Shown here in pieces: positions 37,612-45,819 of a DNA stretch of 64,000 nucleotides; positions within the stretch are counted from its first letter, which is position 1; each line of letters starts with the position of its first letter. The stretch comes from CAWAMD01 sp963783045 (lineage in GTDB: Bacteria > Actinomycetota > Nitriliruptoria > Nitriliruptorales > Nitriliruptoraceae). The DNA lies in NCBI GenBank assembly GCA_963783045.1, contig CAWAMD010000002.1, positions 62,001-126,000 of the forward strand, in the 5' to 3' direction. The notes below the pieces were generated by a model. That model saw only the letters and a list, made by a program, of their open reading frames with translations, did no database searches and was not told the origin of the DNA. The position numbers and the translations under genes were made by a program.

Positions 37612-38207
37612 GTGTCCGAGCGGCGGTCCGAAGGCGGCGCCGAGCATGACCCCGAGGACGAGGATCTGTTCGAGCGCCAGGTCGGGGCGGAGGAGCGCGA
37701 CGTGGACGCCGACGACCGGGAGCGCGCTGCCGACGACCGGGAGCGCGCTGCCGACGACCGGGAGCGCGCTGCCGACGACCGGGAGGCTGCTCGAGCGAGC
37801 GTGAGGCGGCAGCCGACGCCCGGGAGCGGACGCTCGACGAGCGGGAGGCCGCGCTCGACGAGCGGGAACATCGGTGGTGGGACGAGGCCGCGGCGCGGGC
37901 GAAGGGCATGACCGAGAGCGGAACGGCCGCGTCGGTACGGGCGCGGCAGCTCGAGGTGGAGGCACGCCAGCGCATCGAGCGATCGCGTGTCGCCCTCGAT
38001 CGGGCCGAGGATCGCATCGACCGGCAGCGCGACGCCGACGATCGGGACGTGGAACGTGGCTCGCGCGACCAGGCCGACGTGGATCGGCAGGTGGCGGACA
38101 CGCGCGGACGTGGCATCGACCCCGACGAGGAGGCCGCGGACGGGGCGGCGACGGACGGGGCGGCGACGGACGGGGCGGGTGAGCCGGAGGAGCCGGACGA
38201 GGGCTAG
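37612..38207 (+). pseudogene. Heptad-repeat coiled-coil protein, frameshifted
   Basis: GTG at 37612 has GAGGAGG upstream. The first frame reads SERRSEGGAEHDPEDEDLFERQ, then three and a half DDRERAA heptads. At about 37786-37796 coding character moves to another frame: REAAADARERTLDEREAALDEREH, WWDEAAARAKGMTESG, then to the stop at 38207. One missing base would restore about 198 continuous residues. The whole product is a charged coiled coil with 7-residue period. No known family. The disruption is next to a 21-bp tandem repeat, so slippage or assembly error is plausible. Confidence 0.7.
37711..37788. repeat. 21-bp tandem repeat coding for heptads
   Basis: Three exact copies of gacgaccgggagcgcgctgc plus one base (37711, 37732, 37753) and a partial fourth, in frame, each coding DDRERAA. 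Confidence 0.9.
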
Positions 38208-38218
38208 GGTCGCGGCCC

Positions 38219-38905
38219 ATGTGCTTCTCCGCGACGGCCAACTTCGTCGGCGGCGGCATCGTCGCCGGCGTCGGTCTCGCGACGCTGAGCCAGATCGACC
38301 GTCCCGGGCAGGTCGTCCTCGGCTCGCTTCCCCTCGCGTTCGGCGTCCACCAGGTGCTCGAGGGATTCGTCTGGCTCGGGCTCGAGGGACGTGCGCCGCT
38401 CGGCATCGGCCATGGGGCTGCCGCCGCCTACCTGGTGTACGCGCAGGCCCTGCTACCGCTGCTCGGCCCCCTGGCGGTGCTCGGCGTCCTGCCGGCGGAG
38501 CGTCGGCGCCGCATGCTGCCGTTCGTCGTCGGCGGCGTGGCGCTCGGCGCCTACCTGGGCTGGACGCTCTGGCACTACCCGTGGACCGTGGTCATCGCCG
38601 GCGGATCGCTGGACTACCGCAACCCTGGCGTCTCCGGGGCACTGATCGCGGCGTTCTACGTCGTCCTGACGGTCGGACCGTTCCTGGTCAGCGGACGGCG
38701 CTGGCTGGTGGCGTTCGGGGTGCTGAACCTGGTGGGGCTGCTGACGGTGCTCGCCGTGAAGGCTGCCGCGTTCACGTCGGTGTGGTGCGCCTACGCCGCC
38801 GTGGTGAGTCTCGTGCTGTTCGGCTTCCTGCGCCGTGAACGGCGCCGGCGCCGGGCGCAGGGACCGCACGGCGCCGACGCCACTGCGCTTCAGCCCTTCA
38901 CGTAG
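38219..38905 (+). CDS. DUF6629-type multi-pass membrane protein
   Basis: 228 residues from ATG at 38219. MCFSATANFVGGGIVAGVGLATL is the typical start of this family; six or seven helices follow (LPLAFGVHQVLEGFVWLGL, AAYLVYAQALLPLLGPLAVLGVL, GALIAAFYVVLTVGPFLV, etc.). Function unknown. It starts 11 bp after the preceding gene and its last 16 bp overlap the convergent OsmC gene. Confidence 0.78.
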   Translation: MCFSATANFVGGGIVAGVGLATLSQIDRPGQVVLGSLPLAFGVHQVLEGFVWLGLEGRAPLGIGHGAAAAYLVYAQALLPLLGPLAVLGVLPAERRRRMLPFVVGGVALGAYLGWTLWHYPWTVVIAGGSLDYRNPGVSGALIAAFYVVLTVGPFLVSGRRWLVAFGVLNLVGLLTVLAVKAAAFTSVWCAYAAVVSLVLFGFLRRERRRRRAQGPHGADATALQPFT

Positions 38906-39819
38906 GACCGCTTCTCCGCGATCCGGTCACCCCGGACCAGGAAGAGGTCGACCCCGCGGACGTGGCCGTCGCCCCAGCGGTACCGCCAGCGGACGATGAC
39001 GTGATCCCCTGCGACGACCGTCTCCTCGGTCGTGAACCGTGCGGCCGGGGCGTCGTGGAACAGCGCCTCCCACCGGGCACGCACCGCAGCCTGCCCACGG
39101 TGGCGGACGCCGTCGGGCGGTGCCGTGTCCTCGAACAGACAGTCGTCGGTCATGAGCGCCATCGCCCCGTCCACGTCGTGGGCGTCGAAGACCTGCTGGA
39201 ACGCCGTGACGACCGCGGCGGGATCGGCGGAACCGGGGTGGGCGGCCACCGTGGTCACGCCCGCTCGACGGAGAGCGGAGACGTCCACCGGGTGCACGAG
39301 CGTGTCGTGGACGGGCGAGAGCCGGGTGACCGCCTCGGCGATCTCGGCCAGCGTCTCGTCGTCGGCGTCCGCCTGGACCCGGAAGGTCGCCGTGACGCCC
39401 TGCAGGCCCGGACGGACCTGCTCATCGATCCCGAAGAACCCGTTCAGGTCGATCATGGTGGTGAGGTCGACCTCGAGGCCGTGGAGGGCGACCCCGCGTG
39501 CCGTCGCCTGCGCCGCGTAGGTACCCGTGATGCAGGCACCGAGGGCGGCCACGACGATCTCGATCGCGGTCGGACCGGTGTTGCTGCCGAGCAGCTCCGG
39601 CGGGTGGTCGCTGCGGACGGTGAACGCCCGCGGCATGCGCTCGCCCAGCTGCTCGATGCTCTCCGTGCGCACGTCGAGGCCGAAGCCGGCGTCCCACGTG
39701 ACGCGGCTGCGCCAGGTGAGGGCACCCGCCTCGGGATTGTCGGCGATCCCGTCGATGGCCGCCTGCATCCCGTCGAGATCCCATCCGTTCAGCCTGGTCG
39801 GTGTCATCGTGGTGCTCAT
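38890..39819 (-). CDS. OsmC-like peroxidase domain fused to SnoaL-like domain
   Basis: 309 residues from ATG at 39819 (GAGGAG five bases upstream). Residues 15-185 are OsmC-like: EIVVAALGACITGTYAAQATARG with the first Cys, and RLSPVHDTLVHPV where the second peroxidatic Cys is Ser. Residues 195-309 are a SnoaL/NTF2-like fold (FQQVFDAHDVDGAMALMTDDCLFEDTAPP, GQAAVRARWEALF, GDHVIVRWRYRW). The fusion is not common; the two halves may combine detoxification with small-ligand binding. Divergent from the BTAD regulator. Confidence 0.85.
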   Translation of the reverse strand: MSTTMTPTRLNGWDLDGMQAAIDGIADNPEAGALTWRSRVTWDAGFGLDVRTESIEQLGERMPRAFTVRSDHPPELLGSNTGPTAIEIVVAALGACITGTYAAQATARGVALHGLEVDLTTMIDLNGFFGIDEQVRPGLQGVTATFRVQADADDETLAEIAEAVTRLSPVHDTLVHPVDVSALRRAGVTTVAAHPGSADPAAVVTAFQQVFDAHDVDGAMALMTDDCLFEDTAPPDGVRHRGQAAVRARWEALFHDAPAARFTTEETVVAGDHVIVRWRYRWGDGHVRGVDLFLVRGDRIAEKRSYVKG

Positions 39820-39870
39820 GTCGACTCCTCGTCTACGGTCGGTACGGACAGACGTCAGCCTTGGTCGCCG

Positions 39871-39900
39871 CGGTAGCGGTTCGGTAGCAGGATGGGTAGC
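39871..39900. promoter_or_regulatory. CGGTAGC direct repeats at the start of the BTAD regulator
   Basis: The heptamer cggtagc is at 39871 and 39882, and gggtagc at 39894: start-to-start spacing 11 and 12 bp. SARP/BTAD regulators bind heptameric direct repeats with about 11-bp spacing, so this may be an autoregulatory site controlling both the BTAD gene and the divergent OsmC gene. The third copy overlaps the BTAD start codon. Confidence 0.5.
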
Positions 39901-42900
39901 GATCAGCTGCAGGTGCGGCTCCTCGGCCGGTTCGCGGTCACCCGCGACGGTGAGGAGGTGCCCCTCGCCGCGTTCGGTGGGCGGCTGGCCCGACGGCTGT
40001 TCCGCCTGCTCGTCTGCCACGAGGGGGACCTCGTGCCGCGTGACGTGCTGGCCGACGCGCTGTGGGCCGAGCACCCGCCAGCCGACCCCGCGGCGAACCT
40101 GAAGGTGCTGGTGAGTCGGGCGCGGCGGGTCGTCGGCGAGGCGGTCCGGACCGGACCCGGCGGGTACCGGTTCGACCCGGCGGTCTGCGAGGTGGACGCG
40201 CACCGGTTCCTCACCGCCGTTGCCGACGCCTCCGGCCTGCTGCGCGAGGGTGAGCTCGACGCGGCCGCCTCGGCGTTCGACGGGACGCTCGCGACCTGGT
40301 CTGGCGAGCCCCTGCCCGAGGACACCTACGAGCTGTGGGCGGACGCGCCCCGGCGCCGCCTGCTCGACGCCTACCTCGAGGCGCTGGAAGGCGGAGCGGC
40401 GGCGGCCATCGCGCGGGGTGCGCCGGCGAGAGCGGTCGAGCTCGCGAGCATCGCCTGTGACCGGGAGCCGCTGCGCGAAGGAGCCCACCTGCTGCTCGCA
40501 CGGGCGCTGCTCGCAGCCGGCGACCGCGGCCGCGGCCTGGCCGTGCTCCGCGGCCTGATCGACCGGACCGCAGCCGAGCTCGGCCTCGATCCCTCGCCCG
40601 CGGTCCAACGGCTGCAGTCCGCGCTGCTGACCGCAGGGGAGCCGGTTGCCGGGCTCCCGGTCACCGGCCCGCCGCGCTCCGCGCATCCCGCGCCCCCGAC
40701 CGCGCCGCTCCTGCCCTTCGTCGAGCGCGGCGGCGATCGTGGCCGGGTGCTGGCGGCGACCCGGACCGTGCCGCCGCGGCCGGTCGTCGTCGCCGGCGGC
40801 CCGGGAAGCGGCAAGACGCGGCTGCTCGAGGAGGTCGCCGCGCAGGTGCCCGTGCCGCTGCGCGTCGGAGCGCACAGCGCCGAACGGGATCAGGACGGCA
40901 GCCTGCTGCGTGACGTTGTCCGGGCCGTGGTGACGGCTCGCCCCCATGCGGTGGACGCGCTCCACGGTCACGTCGGCACCGCGCTGAGCACCCTCGTCCC
41001 GGAGATCGGGGATGCCCCGGCCGCCGCGGCGCTCGACGCGCGGTCGCGGCGATCGCTGCTGACCGAAGGCATCGTGGCGCTCCTCGGCGCCGCCGCCCGG
41101 GACCGGAGCGTCCTCCTCGTCGACGACCTCCAGTGGGCCGATCCGACCAGCCTCGGGCTGCTGGCCGCGGCCGTCGCCCGGGTTCCCGACCTCGGCGTCG
41201 TCGTCGGCCTGCGTCCCGGTGGCGACGACCACGACGCGGCGGTCGACCGGTTCGTGGCGCAGCTGCACCGCGGGCCGCGCCCGGTCTGCGAGGTCGCGCT
41301 CGGACCGCTGACCGCAGACGGCCTCGCCTCGATCGCCGTCGAGCCCCTTGCGGCGATCCTCGTCGAGCACACCGACGGCTCACCCTTCGCGGTCACCGAG
41401 GCCGTCGCCGCCCTGCGCGCCGACGACGTGGTCACCGACCGTCCCGACGGGCGCCTGGCGCCCCGCGCGGATGCCGTCGCGGACGAGCTCGTCGCGGCGG
41501 CGCAGGCCGGCCACGCCCGGAGCATCCACACGCGTGTCAGCCGCCAGCCGGCCGCCCGACGGGAGCTGGTGGAGCTCGTCGCTCTGCTCGGCCGTGCCGC
41601 GCCGGCGCGCCTGCTGGCCGTCGCCACCCGGCGCGAGACCGAGCCGGTCCTCGCCGATCTCGATGCCCTCACGCGTGGCGGACTCCTCCGGGCCACGGGC
41701 CGTGGCTGGGTACCTGCCCACCATCTGACGGCGACCGCGGTCGTCGCCGGCATCGACGCCACCGGTCGGCGTCGGCACCACCGTCATCTGGCCGACGCCT
41801 TGCAGCAGCTCGACGGCGACCAGGGCGAGCTCGCCGTCCACCTCGAGGCCGGCGGCGACGCCACCGCGGCCGCCCGGGCACACGCCCAGGCCGCGTCGCT
41901 GCGGCTGGAACGAGCCGCGACCGAGGAGGCCGCGCACCATGCGGCGGCGGGACTGCGGCTGGTCGCCGCTGGTGCGCTGCGCCGCGACCTGCTGCGAACC
42001 CACGCGGACGCGGTGGCCAGCCGCGGGGAGCTGGCGGAAGCCCGCGCCGACCTCCGCGAAGCGCTGCGCGACGCCGGCGACGGGCCGGAGCGTGCCGGGC
42101 TGCTCACCCGGCTGGCGCTGCTCTCGCTCGGCGCCGACGACCTCGAGCGCGCCGGGGCCATGGCCGCCCGCGCGCTGCTCGAAGCCGGCGACGAACCCGC
42201 TGCCCGCGCCAGGGCGCTCAGCGTCGCAGCCGTCGTGGACATGAACCAGCGCCGGCCCGAACGGTCCCGGGAACGTTCCGACGAGGCGCTGCGGCTCTTC
42301 GACCAGATCGGTGACCCGGGCGGCGTTGCGGGGATCCTCGACGCCCGCGCGATGGCCCAGTTCCTCGACGGCGACATCACCGGCGCGGTGACCTCCTTCC
42401 ACCGGGTCGCCTGCGCTTTCGAGGACGCCGGGCAGCTCCTGCAGGTGATCACGCCACGCTCGACCCGCGGCCACGCGCTGGTCTTCGCCGCTCGCCCGGC
42501 CGACGGGCTGGCCGAGGCCGACGCCGCGACGGAGCTCGCCGACGCGCTCGGGCACGCGGAGGGGCAGGCGTACGCCCGTTGGCACCGCAGCGAGGCGCTC
42601 ACGGCCCTCGGCCACCACGAGGCGGGACTCGCCACGGCCGAGGCGGCGCTCGCGATCGCGACCCGCATCGGTCATCGTGGCTGGACCGCGACGGCGAACC
42701 TGGCCCGGGGGCTCGCACTCGCAGCCGGCAGTGACGACGCCGGGGCCGCCGCGGCCTACCGGACGGCGCTCGACCTCACGGCGTCGCTCCCGCTGTTCCA
42801 CGGCTGGGCCGCGGCCCGGCTGGCCCGCCGACACGTCGCCGCCGGGCGACCCGACGACGCCGCACCGCTCGTGGAGACGGCGCTCGCCGTCTCACCGCCG

Positions 42901-43077
42901 CTGGGTGGCTACGAGGCACGGCTCGCCGACGTGGAGCTGCGGCTGGCCACCGGCGATCCCGACGCCGGCGGGGCGCTCGTCCAGGCACGCACCGAGGCAC
43001 GTCGGGGCGGCCACCTCGCCAGCGCTGCGGTCCTGGACGCGCTGGCGGACAGCCCTGGCCTGACCGGTCGGCCATGA
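39892..43077 (+). CDS. BTAD/SARP-type regulator with AAA and TPR domains
   Basis: 1061 residues. N-terminal OmpR-type winged helix (LLGRFAVTRDGEEVPL, GGRLARRLFRLLVCHEGDLVPRDVLADALW), then BTAD (residues 105-245, ending TAAELGLDPSPAVQRL), a STAND/AAA_16 ATPase with Walker A AGGPGSGKTRLLEE (about 302-315) and Walker B SVLLVDDLQWADP, and TPR-like repeats to the end. Large SARPs of this build switch on nearby genes in Streptomyces. The targets could be the OsmC gene across the 72-bp gap. It ends close to the convergent SDR. Confidence 0.9.
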   Translation: MGSDQLQVRLLGRFAVTRDGEEVPLAAFGGRLARRLFRLLVCHEGDLVPRDVLADALWAEHPPADPAANLKVLVSRARRVVGEAVRTGPGGYRFDPAVCEVDAHRFLTAVADASGLLREGELDAAASAFDGTLATWSGEPLPEDTYELWADAPRRRLLDAYLEALEGGAAAAIARGAPARAVELASIACDREPLREGAHLLLARALLAAGDRGRGLAVLRGLIDRTAAELGLDPSPAVQRLQSALLTAGEPVAGLPVTGPPRSAHPAPPTAPLLPFVERGGDRGRVLAATRTVPPRPVVVAGGPGSGKTRLLEEVAAQVPVPLRVGAHSAERDQDGSLLRDVVRAVVTARPHAVDALHGHVGTALSTLVPEIGDAPAAAALDARSRRSLLTEGIVALLGAAARDRSVLLVDDLQWADPTSLGLLAAAVARVPDLGVVVGLRPGGDDHDAAVDRFVAQLHRGPRPVCEVALGPLTADGLASIAVEPLAAILVEHTDGSPFAVTEAVAALRADDVVTDRPDGRLAPRADAVADELVAAAQAGHARSIHTRVSRQPAARRELVELVALLGRAAPARLLAVATRRETEPVLADLDALTRGGLLRATGRGWVPAHHLTATAVVAGIDATGRRRHHRHLADALQQLDGDQGELAVHLEAGGDATAAARAHAQAASLRLERAATEEAAHHAAAGLRLVAAGALRRDLLRTHADAVASRGELAEARADLREALRDAGDGPERAGLLTRLALLSLGADDLERAGAMAARALLEAGDEPAARARALSVAAVVDMNQRRPERSRERSDEALRLFDQIGDPGGVAGILDARAMAQFLDGDITGAVTSFHRVACAFEDAGQLLQVITPRSTRGHALVFAARPADGLAEADAATELADALGHAEGQAYARWHRSEALTALGHHEAGLATAEAALAIATRIGHRGWTATANLARGLALAAGSDDAGAAAAYRTALDLTASLPLFHGWAAARLARRHVAAGRPDDAAPLVETALAVSPPLGGYEARLADVELRLATGDPDAGGALVQARTEARRGGHLASAAVLDALADSPGLTGRP

Positions 43078-43101
43078 TCCGCTGGCGGCCGGGCCGAGCG
43101 G

Positions 43102-43908
43102 TCAGTCGGTGATCCACCGGCGCTGGACCATGCCCGCGGCCTTGCGCCCGACCGCCGACGGGCCGAGCGACGCGCCGACGACGCCGAGCTTGTTGAACAG
43201 CCCCGGGACGTAGGTGACCTTGCCCCGCTCGAACGCCTTGAGGGCTCCGTCCACGACCTGCGTCGGCGTCATCCGGGCCAGGTCGGGGACCACGCTGGCG
43301 TCCACGTCGGCCTGGTCCTGGAACTCGGTTTCGGTGAACCCGGGCGCCAGCGACATCACGCGCACACCCGAGCCGCGCACCTCCTCGTGCAGCGCCTCGG
43401 TCAGCGACTGCACGAACGCCTTCGTGGCTCCGTAGGTCGCCCCGTAGGGGCCGGGCTGGAACGCCGCGGTCGACGAGACGTTGATCACGCCGCCGCTCCC
43501 CCTCGACGACATGGCCCGGACCGCGGCATGGGTCAGGCGCAGCAGGGCCGAGACGTTCAGCGCCACCATCGTGTCCTGGCGGTCCACGTCGAGGGCGCCG
43601 AAGCGGCCGTAGGCCCCGAAGCCCGCGTTGTTGACCAGCAGGTCGACCGGCCGCTCGGTGTCCTGGAGACGCTTCTCGACCGTCGCGAGGTCCTCCGCGA
43701 CCGTCAGGTCCGCCGCGAGCACCTCGACGTCCACCTGGTGTCGTTCACCGAGCTCGCCGGCGAGCTCGGCCAGCCGCTCCTCGCGTCGGGCGACGAGCAC
43801 GAGATCGGTGCCGCGAGCTGCGAGGGTGCGGGCGAACTGCTCGCCGATCCCGGCGGACGCGCCCGTGACGAGGGCTCGTCGGGGCGCGGTCGGGGACGTG
43901 GCTGCCAT
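43102..43908 (-). CDS. Short-chain dehydrogenase/reductase
   Basis: 268 residues from ATG at 43908 (GAGGAG upstream). ALVTGASAGIGEQFA loop, LVNNAGFGAYG, catalytic Ser in INVSSTAAFQP, and Tyr-Lys in ATYGATKAF. Classical SDR, often called dehydrogenase in this class; substrate unknown. It resembles the SDR at 17042-17830 in the ATYGATKAF segment but they are not close copies. Confidence 0.9.
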   Translation of the reverse strand: MAATSPTAPRRALVTGASAGIGEQFARTLAARGTDLVLVARREERLAELAGELGERHQVDVEVLAADLTVAEDLATVEKRLQDTERPVDLLVNNAGFGAYGRFGALDVDRQDTMVALNVSALLRLTHAAVRAMSSRGSGGVINVSSTAAFQPGPYGATYGATKAFVQSLTEALHEEVRGSGVRVMSLAPGFTETEFQDQADVDASVVPDLARMTPTQVVDGALKAFERGKVTYVPGLFNKLGVVGASLGPSAVGRKAAGMVQRRWITD

Positions 43909-44047
43909 GGGGTTCTCCTCGGTCGTTCGTGGTCTCGACCCCGAGTGGTCGCGCTGGGGGTGTCGGAGGACGAGCCAGGTCGCGAACGAACTTCGACGAC
44001 AGGGTGGCCGATGTCCTCCCCGGTCCGTCTGGTCGGACGGCCAGCCG

Positions 44048-45520
44048 TCAGACGAGCAGGCGGGCGCTGCCCGAGGCGCGGGTCACGTAGGCCTGCCACG
44101 CCTCGGCGAGCCGGGGGACGCCGAGCGCGATCGCCTCCGGCTCGGCGGCGTAGGAGAGACGCACGTATCGGCGGTTGCCGCTGTCGACGGACAGGGACGG
44201 CCCCGGGACCACGGCCACCCCGTGGCGCAGGGCGACCTCGGCGAACTCGTCGGCGTTGCCGGCAGGCAGCTGCGCCCAGATGGACAGTCCGCCCGTCGGG
44301 CGCTGCCACGTCCAGCTCGGCAGCTGCTCGGCCAGCAGGCCGCACATGAGGTCACGGCGTTGCCGCAGCTGCTGCCGGCGCTCGCGCAGGACCGCGTCGC
44401 GGTTGCGAAGCAGCTTCCCGCCGAGCAGCTGGGTGATCGGGGACGTGCCCATGTCGGCGACCGTCTTCGTGGAGAGCATGCGGGCGTGCCAGCTGTCCGG
44501 CGAGCGCACCCAGCCGACCCGCAGTCCCGCCCAGAACAGCTTCGACAGCGAGCCGACGGCGTGGACCGTGTCGCCCCGGGCGTAGCTCGCGACGGGCGGC
44601 GGCGTCGACTGGTCGTCGATGAGGATGTCCGCCATGGCGAGGTCCTCGATGACGGCCAGACCGGTGCGGTCGGCGAGCTCGGCGACCTGCTGCCGTCGGC
44701 TCGCGGACATGACGCTCCCGGTCGGGCTGTGGAAGTGCGGGGTCAGGTACAGCAGCTTCGCGTCCGTGCGCACGAGCAGGTCGGGGACCAGCTCGACCCG
44801 CGCCCCGTCCTCGTCGACCGGGACGGGGATCGGATGTGCCTCGAAGCGCCGCAGGATGTCGAGCACGCCCGGGTAGGTCGGGCTCTCGACCAGCACGCTG
44901 TCCCCCGGACGCAGGATCTGGCGCACGACCAGGGAGATGGCCTGATGTGCGCCGTTCGTCACGACCAGCTGTGCCGGCGTCGTGGCCAGGCCCGCGCCGG
45001 TCAGCGACTCGGCGACCTGCGCCCGAAGTCGGCTGCTGCCGGCCGGGACGTAGCCGTGGCCCCGGGCGACGGCGGCGAGCTCATCGGGCGCGCAGGAGCC
45101 GATCAGCTGCAGGACGAGCGGGGAGGGGGCCAGTGCGGCCACCGACAGCTCCACGAGGTCGGTGTCGGCGGCCGGCTGCATCGCCGCGTCTGTGCCGTCC
45201 CCGGCCAGCATCAGCGGTCGCGTCGCGACGGCGTCGAACGCCCCCTCGGACTGCTCGGGACGGCGCACCCACGTGCCCGATCCCTGCCGGCTCTCGAGCC
45301 ACCCCTGGGTCTTGAGCAGGGCATAGGCCGCCGCCACCGTGGTCCGGCTGAGACTCAGGATGCTCGCCAGCCCGCGCTCGGGCGGCAGGGTGCTGCCCAT
45401 CGGGATGTCGCCCCGGTCGATCGCCTCCCGTATCCCGCCGGCCAGCAGGCGGAACAGCGGCCCGTCCCCGGCCAGGGCACCATCCAGCAGCGCCCCGTAG
45501 TCGAGACCATTCCCACTCAT
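44048..45520 (-). CDS. MocR/PdxR-type GntR regulator with aminotransferase domain
   Basis: 490 residues from ATG at 45520. N-terminal GntR winged helix (GPLFRLLAGGIREAIDRGDIP, LPPERGLASILSLSRTTVAAAYALLK), then a fold-type I PLP domain with TNGAHQAISL, LVESPTYPG and the lysine motif AVGSLSKLFWAGLRVGW. MocR proteins sense PLP or an amino compound. The start has no ribosome-binding site and a -10-like cgatattgg lies just upstream, so the transcript may be leaderless. No vitamin B6 gene is adjacent. Confidence 0.92.
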   Translation of the reverse strand: MSGNGLDYGALLDGALAGDGPLFRLLAGGIREAIDRGDIPMGSTLPPERGLASILSLSRTTVAAAYALLKTQGWLESRQGSGTWVRRPEQSEGAFDAVATRPLMLAGDGTDAAMQPAADTDLVELSVAALAPSPLVLQLIGSCAPDELAAVARGHGYVPAGSSRLRAQVAESLTGAGLATTPAQLVVTNGAHQAISLVVRQILRPGDSVLVESPTYPGVLDILRRFEAHPIPVPVDEDGARVELVPDLLVRTDAKLLYLTPHFHSPTGSVMSASRRQQVAELADRTGLAVIEDLAMADILIDDQSTPPPVASYARGDTVHAVGSLSKLFWAGLRVGWVRSPDSWHARMLSTKTVADMGTSPITQLLGGKLLRNRDAVLRERRQQLRQRRDLMCGLLAEQLPSWTWQRPTGGLSIWAQLPAGNADEFAEVALRHGVAVVPGPSLSVDSGNRRYVRLSYAAEPEAIALGVPRLAEAWQAYVTRASGSARLLV

Positions 45521-45544
45521 TGGACCAGCCAATCGAGAGCCAAT
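45519..45544. promoter_or_regulatory. Candidate MocR operator at its own start
   Basis: agccaat is repeated at 45527 and 45538 (11-bp spacing), and attgg at 45519-45523 faces ccaat at 45529-45533 as an inverted pair. On the minus strand this is ATTGGCT repeats followed by TGGTCCAAT ending at the ATG, overlapping the probable promoter. MocR regulators bind direct repeats, so autoregulation is likely but unproven. Confidence 0.45.
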
Positions 45545-45819
45545 ATCGGGGGTCGGCGACTCGCTCTTGCCGAACCCACGGCGTAGCCTATGTCGTGACA
45601 GGGCCAATTGGGTTGCTTCCCGGCAGCCACTTCGGCACCTGGGTGCGGGCTCATCCCTCTCCCTCCCGAGCCCCGCACCTCCCCGCCGGCGGTTCCCGCT
45701 CCCGCAACGCCGGCAGGGTTTCGTCCCCCCGGGCTCTCCCCCCGGGGGGACACCTGTCTCCTGGCGCTGGCCACCAGGTTCCCCGCGGCGTGCTGCGCCG
45801 ACCGCGTGCCCGATGAGGA
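45521..45819. other. Intergenic region between two minus-strand genes
   Basis: About 300 bp with the MocR operator at the left end and a terminator-like hairpin near the right. No gene is supported. Confidence 0.5.
45724..45750 (-). terminator. Hairpin after the CDF transporter gene
   Basis: Perfect 10-bp stem tccccccggg / cccgggggga with a 7-base loop, about 70 bp past the transporter stop on the minus strand. Confidence 0.6.

Noticed and set aside
34706..37804. 1032-codon open frame on the plus strand opposite the metal ATPase
   Set aside because: Antisense to a clear P1B ATPase and HMA gene; composition is shadow-like.
45601..45615. ccaattgg palindrome as another MocR site
   Set aside because: It is about 80 bp upstream of the start, and short palindromes of this kind occur by chance.
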